21,862 nt of DNA from JBBRQP01 sp038226175 (lineage in GTDB: Bacteria; Cyanobacteriota; Cyanobacteriia; Gloeobacterales; Anthocerotibacteraceae). Each line of letters starts with the position of its first letter. The stretch's first letter is position 1. The stretch is from the NCBI GenBank assembly GCA_038226175.1, contig JBBRQP010000050.1:1-21862 (forward strand), written 5' to 3'. Below the pieces are notes generated by a model. The model was not told the origin of the DNA. It was given only the letters and a program-made list of their open reading frames with translations, and ran no database searches. The translations under genes and the position numbers were made by a program. This document shows, in pieces, positions 7,579 through 15,863 of this stretch.

Positions 7579-8507
7579 AATACAACTCCTTCTAAGGTAG
7601 AACGCGGACTAAAACTACTGTTTTCCTGAATCTTTTCATAGCAGGCTTGTTCGATTTCATTCAATTGCTTCGGGGATACGATCTGAAGTTTTACATACAA
7701 GTCAGTCCGATTGCCCTGCGGTAATAACCAACCCTTACCCTGTAGCCGTAGAGACTGCCCAGAGCGTATGCCTTTAGGTACCGTCATCGTCACTAGGCCA
7801 TCTGGTGTTGGTATTTGGATCTGAGCGCCTAAAACCGCTTCATCGGGACGAAGCGGGACTTCGCAGGTCAGGTTACTACCCGAAAACTGAAAAAACCTAT
7901 GTGGCACGAGATCAATGGTCAGATACAAATCGCCCCGCTGTTGCGAAAAAAGACTAGAGCGGCCTTTCCCTTTGATCCGCATGCGACTCCCGGCTGTGGC
8001 TCCGGCAGGAATACGAACATGGATAGTTTCATCATCTAATTGCAACCGCTTTTGGGTACCATGAAAGGCTTCTGAGAAGGTTAGCATGATAGCCGCTTCC
8101 GTATCAGGGGCAGGGGCTTGACTCCGAAATCCACTAAACTCTTGTCCCTCTGAGGTGCGGGTGCGCCCGGATCTACCGCCGAGTAAGTCATTAATAAAAT
8201 CATTAAAGTCACCATACTGCTCAAATCCAGCACTCGGCGCACGGGTCGGCGGCGTACCCCCAGCGGCAGCTTCTTTCCAATACTGTCCAAACTGGTCATA
8301 CTTTTCCCGTGATTCAGGATTGGATATCACTTCATTGGCTTCGTTGATATCTTTAAATTTATCTTCAGCTTCTGGGTTACCTGGATTCACATCAGGGTGG
8401 TGTTTGCGCGCTAATTTGCGATAGGCGCGTTTGATCTCATCAGCGGTGGCGGTTTTGCTGACTCCGAGGATAGCGTAGTAGTCCTTGAAATCGCTGGTAG
8501 TAGGCAT
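7575..8507 (-). CDS. cbpA: CbpA-type DnaJ co-chaperone
   Basis: A 310-residue J protein. The J domain covers about 8-75, with YAILGVSKTATADEIKRAYR and the catalytic HPD at 37-39, which stimulates DnaK ATPase. A G/F-type linker follows (FNDFINDLLGG). There is no four-repeat cysteine zinc finger, so this is a type II J protein like CbpA. Two C-terminal substrate-binding beta domains follow (about 130-290, with VRIPAGATAGSRMRIKGKG and VPKGIRSGQSLRLQGKGW). The start is ATG 8507 with GGAG nine bases upstream; an in-frame TTG further up is unlikely. It is coupled to cbpM. The surrounding genes suggest stress induction. Confidence 0.93.
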   Translation of the reverse strand: MPTTSDFKDYYAILGVSKTATADEIKRAYRKLARKHHPDVNPGNPEAEDKFKDINEANEVISNPESREKYDQFGQYWKEAAAGGTPPTRAPSAGFEQYGDFNDFINDLLGGRSGRTRTSEGQEFSGFRSQAPAPDTEAAIMLTFSEAFHGTQKRLQLDDETIHVRIPAGATAGSRMRIKGKGRSSLFSQQRGDLYLTIDLVPHRFFQFSGSNLTCEVPLRPDEAVLGAQIQIPTPDGLVTMTVPKGIRSGQSLRLQGKGWLLPQGNRTDLYVKLQIVSPKQLNEIEQACYEKIQENSSFSPRSTLEGVVL

Positions 8508-8563
8508 GATGTACAACTCCAACTCAGATTATTTTGTGCTCGCAACATTATTTTTGGGATTGA

Positions 8564-9319
8564 TTAGTGATAGATAGCTTGGTCAATTATACAGCGGAAA
8601 AATTCACCCTCTGCGGCAAAGCGGCTGCTCCCGCAATACCAACCAATACGTAGGCAAGTCGGGATCGTGTAGCCGTCAAAGGTACCAGATTGCTCGACGA
8701 TGCCCCCAAAGTCAACGTAGGCAAATTTTCCGCCATCGGGATTACCCCAGCGCCTGAAGTTTAGTTGCGTGAGTAACCCTTGATCATCAACCGTCAGGGT
8801 AAGTTTGGCAGGTTCGCCGAGCGTTGTGAAGGTGGCCTGTAGCTGTGAATCATTTAACTCTATCCAGGCAATATCAGGTGTACAGAGGACAGAGGGCAAC
8901 CAAATCGACTCGATTTGGGCGCGACCTACTATCGAGCGTGTAATATCGTCACCGCATGCCTGTACTACGGGAAACAGTCCTAGGATTTTCCACTGGGTCT
9001 CGCCAATACCATCAATGACCCAATCAGCTCCCCAAATCGGTAGACCGTTCATCCAGGTAGTTGCCCGCCAGATCATGCCGCGCTGCCAGCAGATGACTTC
9101 TTCTGCCTTGAAGGGGTACCACTTTTGCTGGAGTTTGATCTCACCGTGCATCGCTAGTCTGACCGATGAAGCGAGTCGCTTACCAGCGGTGATCGCGTGT
9201 ACCAAATAGCGTTGAGCCAAGGGAGGCAAACCTATATTTGAGCTGGGGTCAAAAAATTTATCAGTAATGACAGCTGATTTCCATAGCGCGTCGAGAGAAA
9301 TAGCTTGAGATTTATTCAT
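8564..9319 (-). CDS. DUF6544-like protein of unknown function
   Basis: A 251-residue protein from ATG 9319 (an in-frame TTG at 9337 is the alternative). It has no signal peptide or clear membrane span. The layout resembles the DUF6544 (former DUF6920) family: an N-terminal LPPLAQRYLVHAI segment, then a beta-rich body with QKWYPFKAEEVICWQRGMIW, then WIELNDSQLQATF and a late RRWGNPDGGKFAYVDFGG. Family members have no established function. Aromatic-rich beta strands such as these are compatible with binding a hydrophobic ligand, but that is only an inference. It lies between the exporter chimera and cbpA with gaps of 56-60 bases, on the same strand. Confidence 0.7.
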   Translation of the reverse strand: MNKSQAISLDALWKSAVITDKFFDPSSNIGLPPLAQRYLVHAITAGKRLASSVRLAMHGEIKLQQKWYPFKAEEVICWQRGMIWRATTWMNGLPIWGADWVIDGIGETQWKILGLFPVVQACGDDITRSIVGRAQIESIWLPSVLCTPDIAWIELNDSQLQATFTTLGEPAKLTLTVDDQGLLTQLNFRRWGNPDGGKFAYVDFGGIVEQSGTFDGYTIPTCLRIGWYCGSSRFAAEGEFFRCIIDQAIYH

Positions 9320-9378
9320 GATGATGCCCGGTCTCAACTAAGGCAAAATTGCTCTGATCAAGCTTAAAGGCCGACGAC

Positions 9379-10710
9379 CTAAGCAGAATTTGTTGGTTCA
9401 TAAAGGTTATCTCCTGGGGTTTTAGTAACATTTGCCGTCTCGACAATCACACCATCTTGGATGTGAATGATTCTGCTAGTCTGAGCTGCCACTGCTGCAT
9501 CGTGGATGACGACGACAATCGGTACAAAAATTGGATCGGGATCGCCTTTGTCTTTTGTGACAAATACGCCTTGCGCATGATTTTGTTGGACAATTGCCCC
9601 CGTCAGCACGACCAATACATGGTCTAACTGACCAGCATTAAAGGTCACATTCACATTCATCCCCGATCTTAATAAATGTTGAGGGTCAGCAACTGAGGTC
9701 TTGACTTCAAAGCTGGTCACATTTTGTACGACATCAGCTTGGGTTGCGATTTGGGTAACCCGGCCTGTAAAAGTTTTTCCTGGATAAGCATCAGCCTGTA
9801 TCGCTGCTACCAATCCATTATGAATTTGGGCAATATTGGCTTGCGCTACTTGGGCTACAACTTGATTGGTCGAGGCCATCGACAAGATCGAAGATGAAGT
9901 TGCAGATGATGCCGAACTACCCGCCGTAGTGGGCGTAACAAAAGCCCCGGGATCAGAAAATTTCCGCGCTACAACCCCACTAAAAGCCGCCCGAATGACC
10001 GTGTCATTGAGATTGGCCTGAATAATTTGGCGTGCCCCTTGGGCTGATGTCACCTGAGCGCGTGCTTGATCAATATCCTCTGGTCGTGCCCCGGCTTGAG
10101 CCAGTGCCATAGCCTCTTGGTATGGCTTAACTTGGGCTTGCGCTCGATTGCGGGTGGTTGCAGCATTATCAGCAACCTGTTTAGAAATAGCACCTAGACT
10201 ACCTAGCATCTGATTACGCTGAAAGTCATTATTAGTTTGACGCAGTGCAAATTGGGCATCTTGCAAGCGGGCTTTGGCTTGAGCAATATCTTGGTAACGA
10301 TTGCCTGCTATTACCCGGTTTAAGTTAGCTTGCGCCGCATCAAGAGTACCTTGAGCTTGACGCAATTGCCCGAGTAAATTGGAGTTATCCATATAGGCTA
10401 GTACCTGCCCTTTTTGGACAATGTCACCTTCTTTGACCAGTAATTGTTTGAGAATTCCGGCTACTTTCAGGCTGACATTGACTGAGCGTTCAGGCTGTAC
10501 GGTTCCATTCGCCAAAATACTGAGTGTCAGCATAGTGCGTGTGACCAAAGCTGTTTCCACCTTACGCTGGGCTTGCTGTCGTGGCACCACAACAAACTGG
10601 TTATAGGCAAGATAAGCTAGGCCAAAGATAGTTATGATCAGCAATAGACCCCACCACCAGAGATTGAGACTAGGCTTAGCTAAATTTGGGGATTTGAGGG
10701 CAATGCTCAT
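9379..10710 (-). CDS. MacA/HlyD-type membrane-fusion protein fused in frame to the C-terminal tail of an ABC ATPase
   Basis: A 443-residue chimera starting at ATG 10710. Residues 17-38 are a membrane anchor. Next come the first barrel-sandwich strand (VNVSLKVAGILKQLLVKEGD), a long coiled-coil hairpin rich in A and Q (about 110-235), the second lipoyl half (RAAFSGVVARKFSDPGAFV), and a beta barrel. Near residue 398 the expected end of the adaptor (about VFVTKDKGDPDPIFVPI) switches abruptly to VVVIHDAAVAAQTSRIIHIQ-DG, which is the H-loop histidine region and tail of a MacB/LolD-type ABC ATPase. An in-frame deletion fusing an adaptor gene to a following ATPase gene explains this. The rest of the ATPase (Walker A, signature, Walker B) is absent and no permease is seen in the window. 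The protein is therefore probably a non-functional remnant or a repurposed adaptor. It lies 19 bases after oleate hydratase. Confidence 0.85.
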   Translation of the reverse strand: MSIALKSPNLAKPSLNLWWWGLLLIITIFGLAYLAYNQFVVVPRQQAQRKVETALVTRTMLTLSILANGTVQPERSVNVSLKVAGILKQLLVKEGDIVQKGQVLAYMDNSNLLGQLRQAQGTLDAAQANLNRVIAGNRYQDIAQAKARLQDAQFALRQTNNDFQRNQMLGSLGAISKQVADNAATTRNRAQAQVKPYQEAMALAQAGARPEDIDQARAQVTSAQGARQIIQANLNDTVIRAAFSGVVARKFSDPGAFVTPTTAGSSASSATSSSILSMASTNQVVAQVAQANIAQIHNGLVAAIQADAYPGKTFTGRVTQIATQADVVQNVTSFEVKTSVADPQHLLRSGMNVNVTFNAGQLDHVLVVLTGAIVQQNHAQGVFVTKDKGDPDPIFVPIVVVIHDAAVAAQTSRIIHIQDGVIVETANVTKTPGDNLYEPTNSA

Positions 10711-10729
10711 CAATGACACCGAATAATGT

Positions 10730-12331
10730 TTATAAAAATGCTTTGATTACTGCATCAAATTTTACTTTAAGAGACCTGTCGTAATGCAAAATCGGCGGGA
10801 TTTCGCGATCAATGCCCAAGAGTTGATAAACCGCCATCTGGGCGACGCGCACCGAATATTCGACGGTAAATACGACATCTTCAGGGATTTCAACAAATTG
10901 GCTAATAAAGGCTAGATTCTTTGAGTTTTTGGGGACAGGCCAGGGTCGGTCAGTGGCAGAGCGCGGCATAAACATGCTGGTGATATAAGGCATACGGCAA
11001 GGAATACACGTAGCGGAGCGAACCGTATCGAGATCAAAATTAAGGTGACCACAAAGCTCTTGTAAGATATCGTGACCAGTACACTCAGACATGGATTTGG
11101 GCACAAAGTTGCCAACACGGTCTGGATGCAGAGCATAGCCCCAAAATACTTGGATATCAGAAGGTTGATGGACAAAATGGGGCTGATAGGCTAGGACGAT
11201 TGATAGTAGCCAATTGGAAGTTTTGAAGGTGACCAAGCCCCCGGTTCCCGCTGGGTTACCCGAAAACAGCTCCATTTGGTCAAAGAAAGTCGTATCTCTG
11301 AGCGTAACTGTAAAAGACTCCCAAAATGATTCGGGGATGCTGGAATTAAACACTTGTGGTTGCCCAAATTCGGGATGGTCTTGGGCTAGCTTTTCCCATA
11401 ATGCCCAGCCGCCGCTTTCTTTTTTGGTCAGCTGTTCAGGTGCGCGGGTCATCGACCCAAAGCTCGCAGCATCGGTCATAGAACCGTTTTGAAAAAATAC
11501 CAGATCCCCCGCTGCGACAGCTACCGTCTGTTGTACGCTATCGCGCAGGCAGAGGATCTCTGTGACTACCAGTTTGTCCTGCTCTGTTTTGAGCGTCAGG
11601 TCTGTGACAAGGCAATTAGTAACAAGATTAACCCCTTGCGCCTTGAGCCAAGATGAAAGCGGTCTGACCAGCGAATCGAATTGATTATAAATCGTGCGTT
11701 TGACCCCAGCTAAAGTTTCGATCCGCGAAAATTCCAGCATAAAACGATGGAGATAACGTCTGAATTCGGCGGCACTATGCCAGGGCTGAAAGGCAAAGGT
11801 CGTTGACCACATATACCAAAAATTGGTCTTAAAAAAGGGTGGTGATAACCAATCTATAATGCGACTCGCCTCCAACTTTTCTTCACTCATCTCGGTGAGT
11901 TTGAGTAGCTCAATACGGTCTTGGAGCGAGAACCCCATCGAGGTAACATCAACCTTGACACGATTTTGATCGACAATCCGGGCGCGCGAGTGCGACAGAT
12001 GATGTATATTAAATTCGATTGTTTCATCAAATACCGATTTACCCGGAAATTCGAGCGAAGGAATTGATTTAAAAAGACCCCAAGTACACTCATAATTATC
12101 GGTAGTAAGCATCCTCCCTCCGCGTAGCGTGTAGCCATCGCGAGGGTTACCACCACCATCTAAGCTCCCGCCGACCACGGGCAAGGCTTCATAAAGGGTG
12201 ATATTGCGGCCTAAGATACCGCCATCACGAATCATAAAAGCTGCCGCAGCTAAGGAGCCGATACCACCTCCTACCAAGTAGGCTTTACGTCCAGTATGGT
12301 TGCTCTTAGTAAGGGGTGATAGCGGTGTCAT
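10730..12331 (-). CDS. ohyA: Oleate hydratase (myosin-cross-reactive-antigen family)
   Basis: A 533-residue FAD protein of usual family length. Residues 18-30 hold the FAD motif (YLVGGGIGSLAAA), followed by the family-specific VVGGSLDGGGNPRDGY (52-67), RGGRMLTTDNYECTWGLFKS (70-89) and IPSLE. Glu81 in NYECTW matches by position the catalytic glutamate near residue 82 in characterised enzymes. Later motifs include NQFDSLVRPL and, near the end, the AFISQFVEIPEDVVFTVEYS segment. The family adds water to the cis double bond of oleic and related fatty acids, giving hydroxy fatty acids, which detoxifies free fatty acids at the membrane. GGGAG lies six bases before ATG 12331, and the upstream gene ends two bases before it, so the two are co-translated. 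Confidence 0.93.
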   Translation of the reverse strand: MTPLSPLTKSNHTGRKAYLVGGGIGSLAAAAFMIRDGGILGRNITLYEALPVVGGSLDGGGNPRDGYTLRGGRMLTTDNYECTWGLFKSIPSLEFPGKSVFDETIEFNIHHLSHSRARIVDQNRVKVDVTSMGFSLQDRIELLKLTEMSEEKLEASRIIDWLSPPFFKTNFWYMWSTTFAFQPWHSAAEFRRYLHRFMLEFSRIETLAGVKRTIYNQFDSLVRPLSSWLKAQGVNLVTNCLVTDLTLKTEQDKLVVTEILCLRDSVQQTVAVAAGDLVFFQNGSMTDAASFGSMTRAPEQLTKKESGGWALWEKLAQDHPEFGQPQVFNSSIPESFWESFTVTLRDTTFFDQMELFSGNPAGTGGLVTFKTSNWLLSIVLAYQPHFVHQPSDIQVFWGYALHPDRVGNFVPKSMSECTGHDILQELCGHLNFDLDTVRSATCIPCRMPYITSMFMPRSATDRPWPVPKNSKNLAFISQFVEIPEDVVFTVEYSVRVAQMAVYQLLGIDREIPPILHYDRSLKVKFDAVIKAFL

Positions 12332-12333
12332 AA

Positions 12334-13032
12334 CTAACTCCCGTTGCTCTCAGGTATAGAAAATTGTGCTGCATAAAATTCCCGAGCTTGGGCTAGCAAC
12401 TGGCCTTCGGTCATGTGATGTTCGTCTACGACAACGGTACCTACGATGTGCTGGGCAATCTGTGGATGATGGCGTTCGAGTTCTACAAGCAGATGGGCCA
12501 TAGCGCTACTTGATCCGGTTGCATTCCCGAAGATCAGAATTTTTTCGGCTCCAACTAGTGTCCGTTCGATCGCCTCATAAAATGTTTTGAGTTCAGGTTT
12601 ACGTTGCCCACTACCATAGTCTTCGACGTAATGTAAATGGCGATAGGTGCCGTCTGGATCATAGGGCAAGATACGCTCTGGCACAGCGCCATGGAGTTCG
12701 GTTCTGTAGACGCGCGCCTCACGGTGATCCATCACTACCAACAAGTGCAAACCAGGCGTGATGATGCCTAAGGTTTTAACATCAGAGTGCTCAAGAAAAT
12801 GGCGAATCTTCATCAGCTCTTCGACATCCGACAGGTCTTTGTGGCGCGGTGGGTGAATAAAGAGAGTCTCACCATTGCGGGTAAATTTTAGATTGCCGTT
12901 ATGCTCCTCAGTCACATCAGCTAAGGCACTGAGCATAGAGCGCACATCATGCCACTGCAAATTGTGGGCGATTGGATGTTGAAAAACAGCATCATACGTC
13001 GCTTGATGTGCTCCAGATATCTGCATTTCCAT
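12334..13032 (-). CDS. eRF1/BaeRF-like protein with a HicA-like N-terminus, function unknown
   Basis: A 232-residue protein. The N-terminal third (about 20-75: NLQWHDVRSMLSAL, then LKFTRNGETLFIHPPRHKDL) resembles the small RNA-binding fold of HicA. The C-terminal half has a DHREARVYR strand, then EKILIFGNATGSSSAMAHLL and a VVDEHHMTEGQLLAQAREFY tail. These resemble the third domain of eRF1/Pelota-type and bacterial BaeRF proteins. I recognise the general type from stress clusters next to oleate hydratase and small heat-shock genes; no function is established to my knowledge. It starts at ATG 13032 and ends two bases before ohyA, implying a tight functional link. RNA or ribosome contact is an inference from the folds only. 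Confidence 0.75.
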   Translation of the reverse strand: MEMQISGAHQATYDAVFQHPIAHNLQWHDVRSMLSALADVTEEHNGNLKFTRNGETLFIHPPRHKDLSDVEELMKIRHFLEHSDVKTLGIITPGLHLLVVMDHREARVYRTELHGAVPERILPYDPDGTYRHLHYVEDYGSGQRKPELKTFYEAIERTLVGAEKILIFGNATGSSSAMAHLLVELERHHPQIAQHIVGTVVVDEHHMTEGQLLAQAREFYAAQFSIPESNGS

Positions 13033-13078
13033 GGGGGTTACCTGATGGGATTGGTGAGGGATGGGTTTGATAATTGAT

Positions 13079-13108
13079 CTGCCGCTGCTCAGTCAATGGC
13101 AGCGACAG
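13079..13108. terminator. Hairpin between the stress-protein gene and the eRF1-like gene
   Basis: CTGCCGCTGC (13079-13088) pairs with GCAGCGACAG (13099-13108) over ten positions with one G-U wobble and a ten-base loop. On the plus strand it is followed by GG and five T. On the minus strand, the direction of the flanking genes, only an AT-rich stretch follows. It could act as a weak terminator or attenuator after the glycine-zipper gene, or as an mRNA end stabiliser. Confidence 0.45.
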
Positions 13109-13122
13109 GGTTTTTGATCAGG

Positions 13123-13659
13123 CTAAACTGTCGCAACCAGCGGTTTAGCCCGGGCAGGATCGATAATTCGCGTTGCCTGGGCTTCGTCTTCGGTACTACC
13201 GGTGACCATCAGCAAAAATTTGCCCACTTTAAGCTCGGTTTCATAACGGATGGCTTTTTCTTTGGGAATGCCTAGGCCAATCAAACCGCCAGTCAGACCG
13301 CCAAGTGCTGCGCCACCAGCACCACCAAGTATTAATCCTTCCAGCCAACCTGCGAGTACGCCAACGATGGGGCCAGCAATAATCACTTGTCCAACGCCTG
13401 GTACAAACAGTAGGCCAGCTCCCGTCAAAATACCAAATAAGCCGCCAAAGAATGATCCCCAGTAGCCGCCTTCGGTAGCCCCAGATTTGGCGGTATCTTT
13501 CCAGCTAAAAAAACCTTGGGGCTTTTCGAGTGTCTGGTAATCTTGCCCGATAACGGAGACTTTATGCATATCAAAACCTGCTTTTTGCAGTTCGATGACC
13601 GCACTTTCTGCCTCTTGATGGGTCGGAAAAATACTGATTACAGCGTGATTGTTATCCAT
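13123..13659 (-). CDS. General-stress-protein (GSP17M/YflT-like) domain with glycine zipper
   Basis: A 178-residue protein. The first 40 residues (VISIFPTHQEAESAVIELQK, then GFDMHKVSVIGQD) match the small alpha/beta domain called GSP17M or heat-induced stress protein YflT. Residues about 65-135 are a long glycine-rich hydrophobic stretch (for example GGLFGILTGAGLLF and GGAGGAALGGLTGGLIGLG), a glycine zipper that could insert into or associate with membranes. A short hydrophilic C-terminus follows (YETELKVGKFLLMVTGS). The domain order is common in stress-induced proteins of unknown mechanism. It is first in the leftward series, divergent from a small membrane-protein gene, and followed by a hairpin. 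Confidence 0.85.
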   Translation of the reverse strand: MDNNHAVISIFPTHQEAESAVIELQKAGFDMHKVSVIGQDYQTLEKPQGFFSWKDTAKSGATEGGYWGSFFGGLFGILTGAGLLFVPGVGQVIIAGPIVGVLAGWLEGLILGGAGGAALGGLTGGLIGLGIPKEKAIRYETELKVGKFLLMVTGSTEDEAQATRIIDPARAKPLVATV

Positions 13660-13784
13660 GGTGGTCTCACAAGTGTCAACACTGGAACTATAGAACCTGC
13701 TGTTTTTTGGTACCTATACCATCCGGTAGAGACCCCTTGCTCGACCCAAATCTAGACTTAAGGAAGATTTACAGAGCTACAAAA

Positions 13785-14258
13785 ATGAGCACTGAAAAAC
13801 CCTACACAATAAGCATCCAGATCAAAGTTATTACACTCTGGGCTATCTTTCTCTTTGGTATGATCTTTCACACCCAACTTGGATTGATCCCACTGTTTTA
13901 TGGGGAAGATATTGTCATGCCCCATACCCACCACTTTGCGCCACATTTAGATCTTTGGTTAATGTTGGGGTTTTATGCTATTCCGATACTGGCTATTATT
14001 TTTGTTTTATTTAAAGATACGCGACCATGGCGGCTAGCTCATTTTTTATTGACTATGAGCTACTCCGTGCTTAATGTTGCTCACATTGCGGCTGATCTGG
14101 CAGTGAGTCCGGTGCAGTGGTATCAGATTGCTTTAATTACGCTGGTGTTTGGCAATGGCATTCTTTTAAATTTTGTTGCTTATCAGTGGCTCCAGCAACT
14201 ATCATTTGCTGAGACTTCTGACTCAGCAAATGCAACTTCGGTAAGTGCAGCCCGATAG
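13785..14258 (+). CDS. Four-helix membrane protein with a histidine cluster, unknown function
   Basis: A 157-residue protein starting at ATG 13785. A longer open frame from 13707 would add 26 residues with no ribosome site and is less likely; AAGGAAG lies upstream of the chosen start but rather far. Four hydrophobic spans are visible, near 15-37, 56-76, 83-105 and 112-133. Between spans one and two lies MPHTHHFAPH (45-54), and further histidines sit in spans three and four (LAHF, NVAH). Such histidines could bind a metal or haem, but no family is recognised. Its stop is three bases from the convergent murG stop. It is divergent from the stress-protein gene, with a shared region of about 125 bases. 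Confidence 0.8.
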   Translation: MSTEKPYTISIQIKVITLWAIFLFGMIFHTQLGLIPLFYGEDIVMPHTHHFAPHLDLWLMLGFYAIPILAIIFVLFKDTRPWRLAHFLLTMSYSVLNVAHIAADLAVSPVQWYQIALITLVFGNGILLNFVAYQWLQQLSFAETSDSANATSVSAAR

Positions 14259-14261
14259 GTT

Positions 14262-15353
14262 CTAGCTAGGGGTCATGACCTCGCGTAACCACCGCGCCAT
14301 CTCGGTCGCTGCCTGCGGACGGCTCAGTTGACGGGCCTGTTCGCCCATTTTTTGACAAGCGGCAGTATCTTTAATCAGAGCTAAAACTGTCCGGGTTAGG
14401 ACTACTGCACTTAGGTCTTTTTCGGGGAACATCAGTGCGGCGCCGCGATTAACTAGGGTTTGCGCATTGATCGTTTGGTGATTATCAGTGGCAAAAGGAA
14501 AGGGAATTAGAATACTCGCTCGCCCCGTAGCACACAGCTCGGCAACACTGACAGCTCCTGAGCGCGCAATCACGAGATCTGCCCGATAGAGTAACGCTGC
14601 CATATCTTGCCAAAAGGGAATCGGAAAATAATTAGGATGCTGTAAAGCTTGTTGACAGGATTCAAATTCTTTAGCCCCCGTCAGATGAACTACTTGCAAA
14701 CCTTGAGCCAACCAGACAGGCGCGGCTTCGGTGACCAGACGATTGATGCCCTGTGCTCCTTGTGAGCCGCCCATGATCACTAGTACTGACGCTTGTGAGT
14801 CTAAGGTCAACTTACGCAAAGGTGACGGCTGAAAAAACTCTGGACGCACCGGGGTACCCACCCAGCGGGTCTCAGCACCCCTAAGCCAATCTTCTGCTTC
14901 GGCAAATCCGAGACCCACACCCTGCGTCCAACGGGCTAAAACTCGGGTGACTTTTCCGGGTAGGGCATTGGATTCATGTAACAAGGCTGGCAAACCCAAG
15001 GACTTTGCCGCTAAAAGGGCTGGTGCGGCAATATAGCCACCTGTGGTAAAAACACCCGCAAAGCCCTGCTGCTGTAAAAGCCTACGCACCACCCAAAAGG
15101 ATTGCCAAAGTTTAGCGGCTGTGCCCAACCAGGCCAGACTCGGTTTGCCCTGTAATCCCTCGACTGACACGGTCACTAACGGATAATGCTCAGGTATCAA
15201 TTTTTGTTCTAAGCGTTTTGGTACACCCAGCCAAGTGATCTCCCAGTCGGTTAATTCTTGGGCTACCGCTAAGGCCGGAAAAATATGACCGCCTGTCCCA
15301 CTCGCTGCAACCAGTAGACGCGGTTTAGCTGCTGATGGCGCTATCACTCTCAT
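14262..15353 (-). CDS. murG: MurG, lipid II-forming N-acetylglucosaminyltransferase
   Basis: A 363-residue GT-B glycosyltransferase. It transfers GlcNAc from UDP-GlcNAc to undecaprenyl-PP-MurNAc-pentapeptide at the inner face of the membrane, giving lipid II. Visible motifs are the first G-loop ASGTGGHIFPALAVAQEL (17-34), LLHESNALPGKVTRVLA for the acceptor side, the nucleotide-sugar G-loop IMGGSQGAQGIN, and RSGAVSVAELCATGRASILIP with FATDNHQTINA near the C-terminal half. The start is set at ATG 15353, nine bases after the nrdR stop; an in-frame TTG at 15359 is the alternative. It is probably co-transcribed with nrdR. Confidence 0.96.
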   Translation of the reverse strand: MRVIAPSAAKPRLLVAASGTGGHIFPALAVAQELTDWEITWLGVPKRLEQKLIPEHYPLVTVSVEGLQGKPSLAWLGTAAKLWQSFWVVRRLLQQQGFAGVFTTGGYIAAPALLAAKSLGLPALLHESNALPGKVTRVLARWTQGVGLGFAEAEDWLRGAETRWVGTPVRPEFFQPSPLRKLTLDSQASVLVIMGGSQGAQGINRLVTEAAPVWLAQGLQVVHLTGAKEFESCQQALQHPNYFPIPFWQDMAALLYRADLVIARSGAVSVAELCATGRASILIPFPFATDNHQTINAQTLVNRGAALMFPEKDLSAVVLTRTVLALIKDTAACQKMGEQARQLSRPQAATEMARWLREVMTPS

Positions 15354-15362
15354 GACCAAGAA

Positions 15363-15863
15363 TTACTTGGTTTCGAGATGCAGCATATCTTCGAGTTCAG
15401 CCCGCTTTAGATGTACTGAGGGCATTTGCTCTAGCTCTTGTACAAAATCGCTGATGCCCTGAAACTTGCGATAAACCGAAGCAAAACGCACATAAGCGAC
15501 TTCGTTGAGTTCGCGTAAACTTTTGAGTACCCGTTCACCGATAGATTGTGTCGTAACTTCTCGTAGGGCGCGTTGCTGGAGTTCTAGTTCAATTTCATCG
15601 ACTAGGTTTTCAATTTGTACCCGGGTGACACCAGTTTTTTCACAAGCAATTGTCACACCTTTGAGGATTTTGAAACGGTCAAAAGATTCGCGTTTGCCAT
15701 TGCGTTTGATTACCACTAGCGGCACAAATTCGACCCGCTCATAGGTGGTAAAGCGTTGCCGACATTCTAGACAGTCCCGCCGCCGCCGAATACTACAACT
15801 TTCGTCGGCAGAACGAGATTCAAGAACACGACTGTTGGGATGATTGCAAAAAGGACACAACAT
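15363..15863 (-). CDS. nrdR: Transcriptional repressor NrdR
   Basis: A 166-residue protein of family length. The zinc ribbon has C3 and C6 (CPFC) with C31 and C34 (CLEC), and the basic DNA-contact stretch SIRRRRDCLECRQRFTTYER between and after them. The ATP-cone domain follows from about residue 46 (VVIKRNGKRESFDRFKILKG to about 136), which senses ATP/dATP and controls binding to NrdR boxes upstream of ribonucleotide reductase genes. The start is ATG 15863. No ribonucleotide reductase gene is in the window. It lies upstream of murG on the same strand and is divergent from murA. Confidence 0.97.
   Translation of the reverse strand: MLCPFCNHPNSRVLESRSADESCSIRRRRDCLECRQRFTTYERVEFVPLVVIKRNGKRESFDRFKILKGVTIACEKTGVTRVQIENLVDEIELELQQRALREVTTQSIGERVLKSLRELNEVAYVRFASVYRKFQGISDFVQELEQMPSVHLKRAELEDMLHLETK

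Noticed and set aside
12334..13032. Active HicA toxin of a HicAB system
   Set aside because: Only the N-terminal third is HicA-like, the protein is much longer than HicA, and no HicB-like partner is adjacent.
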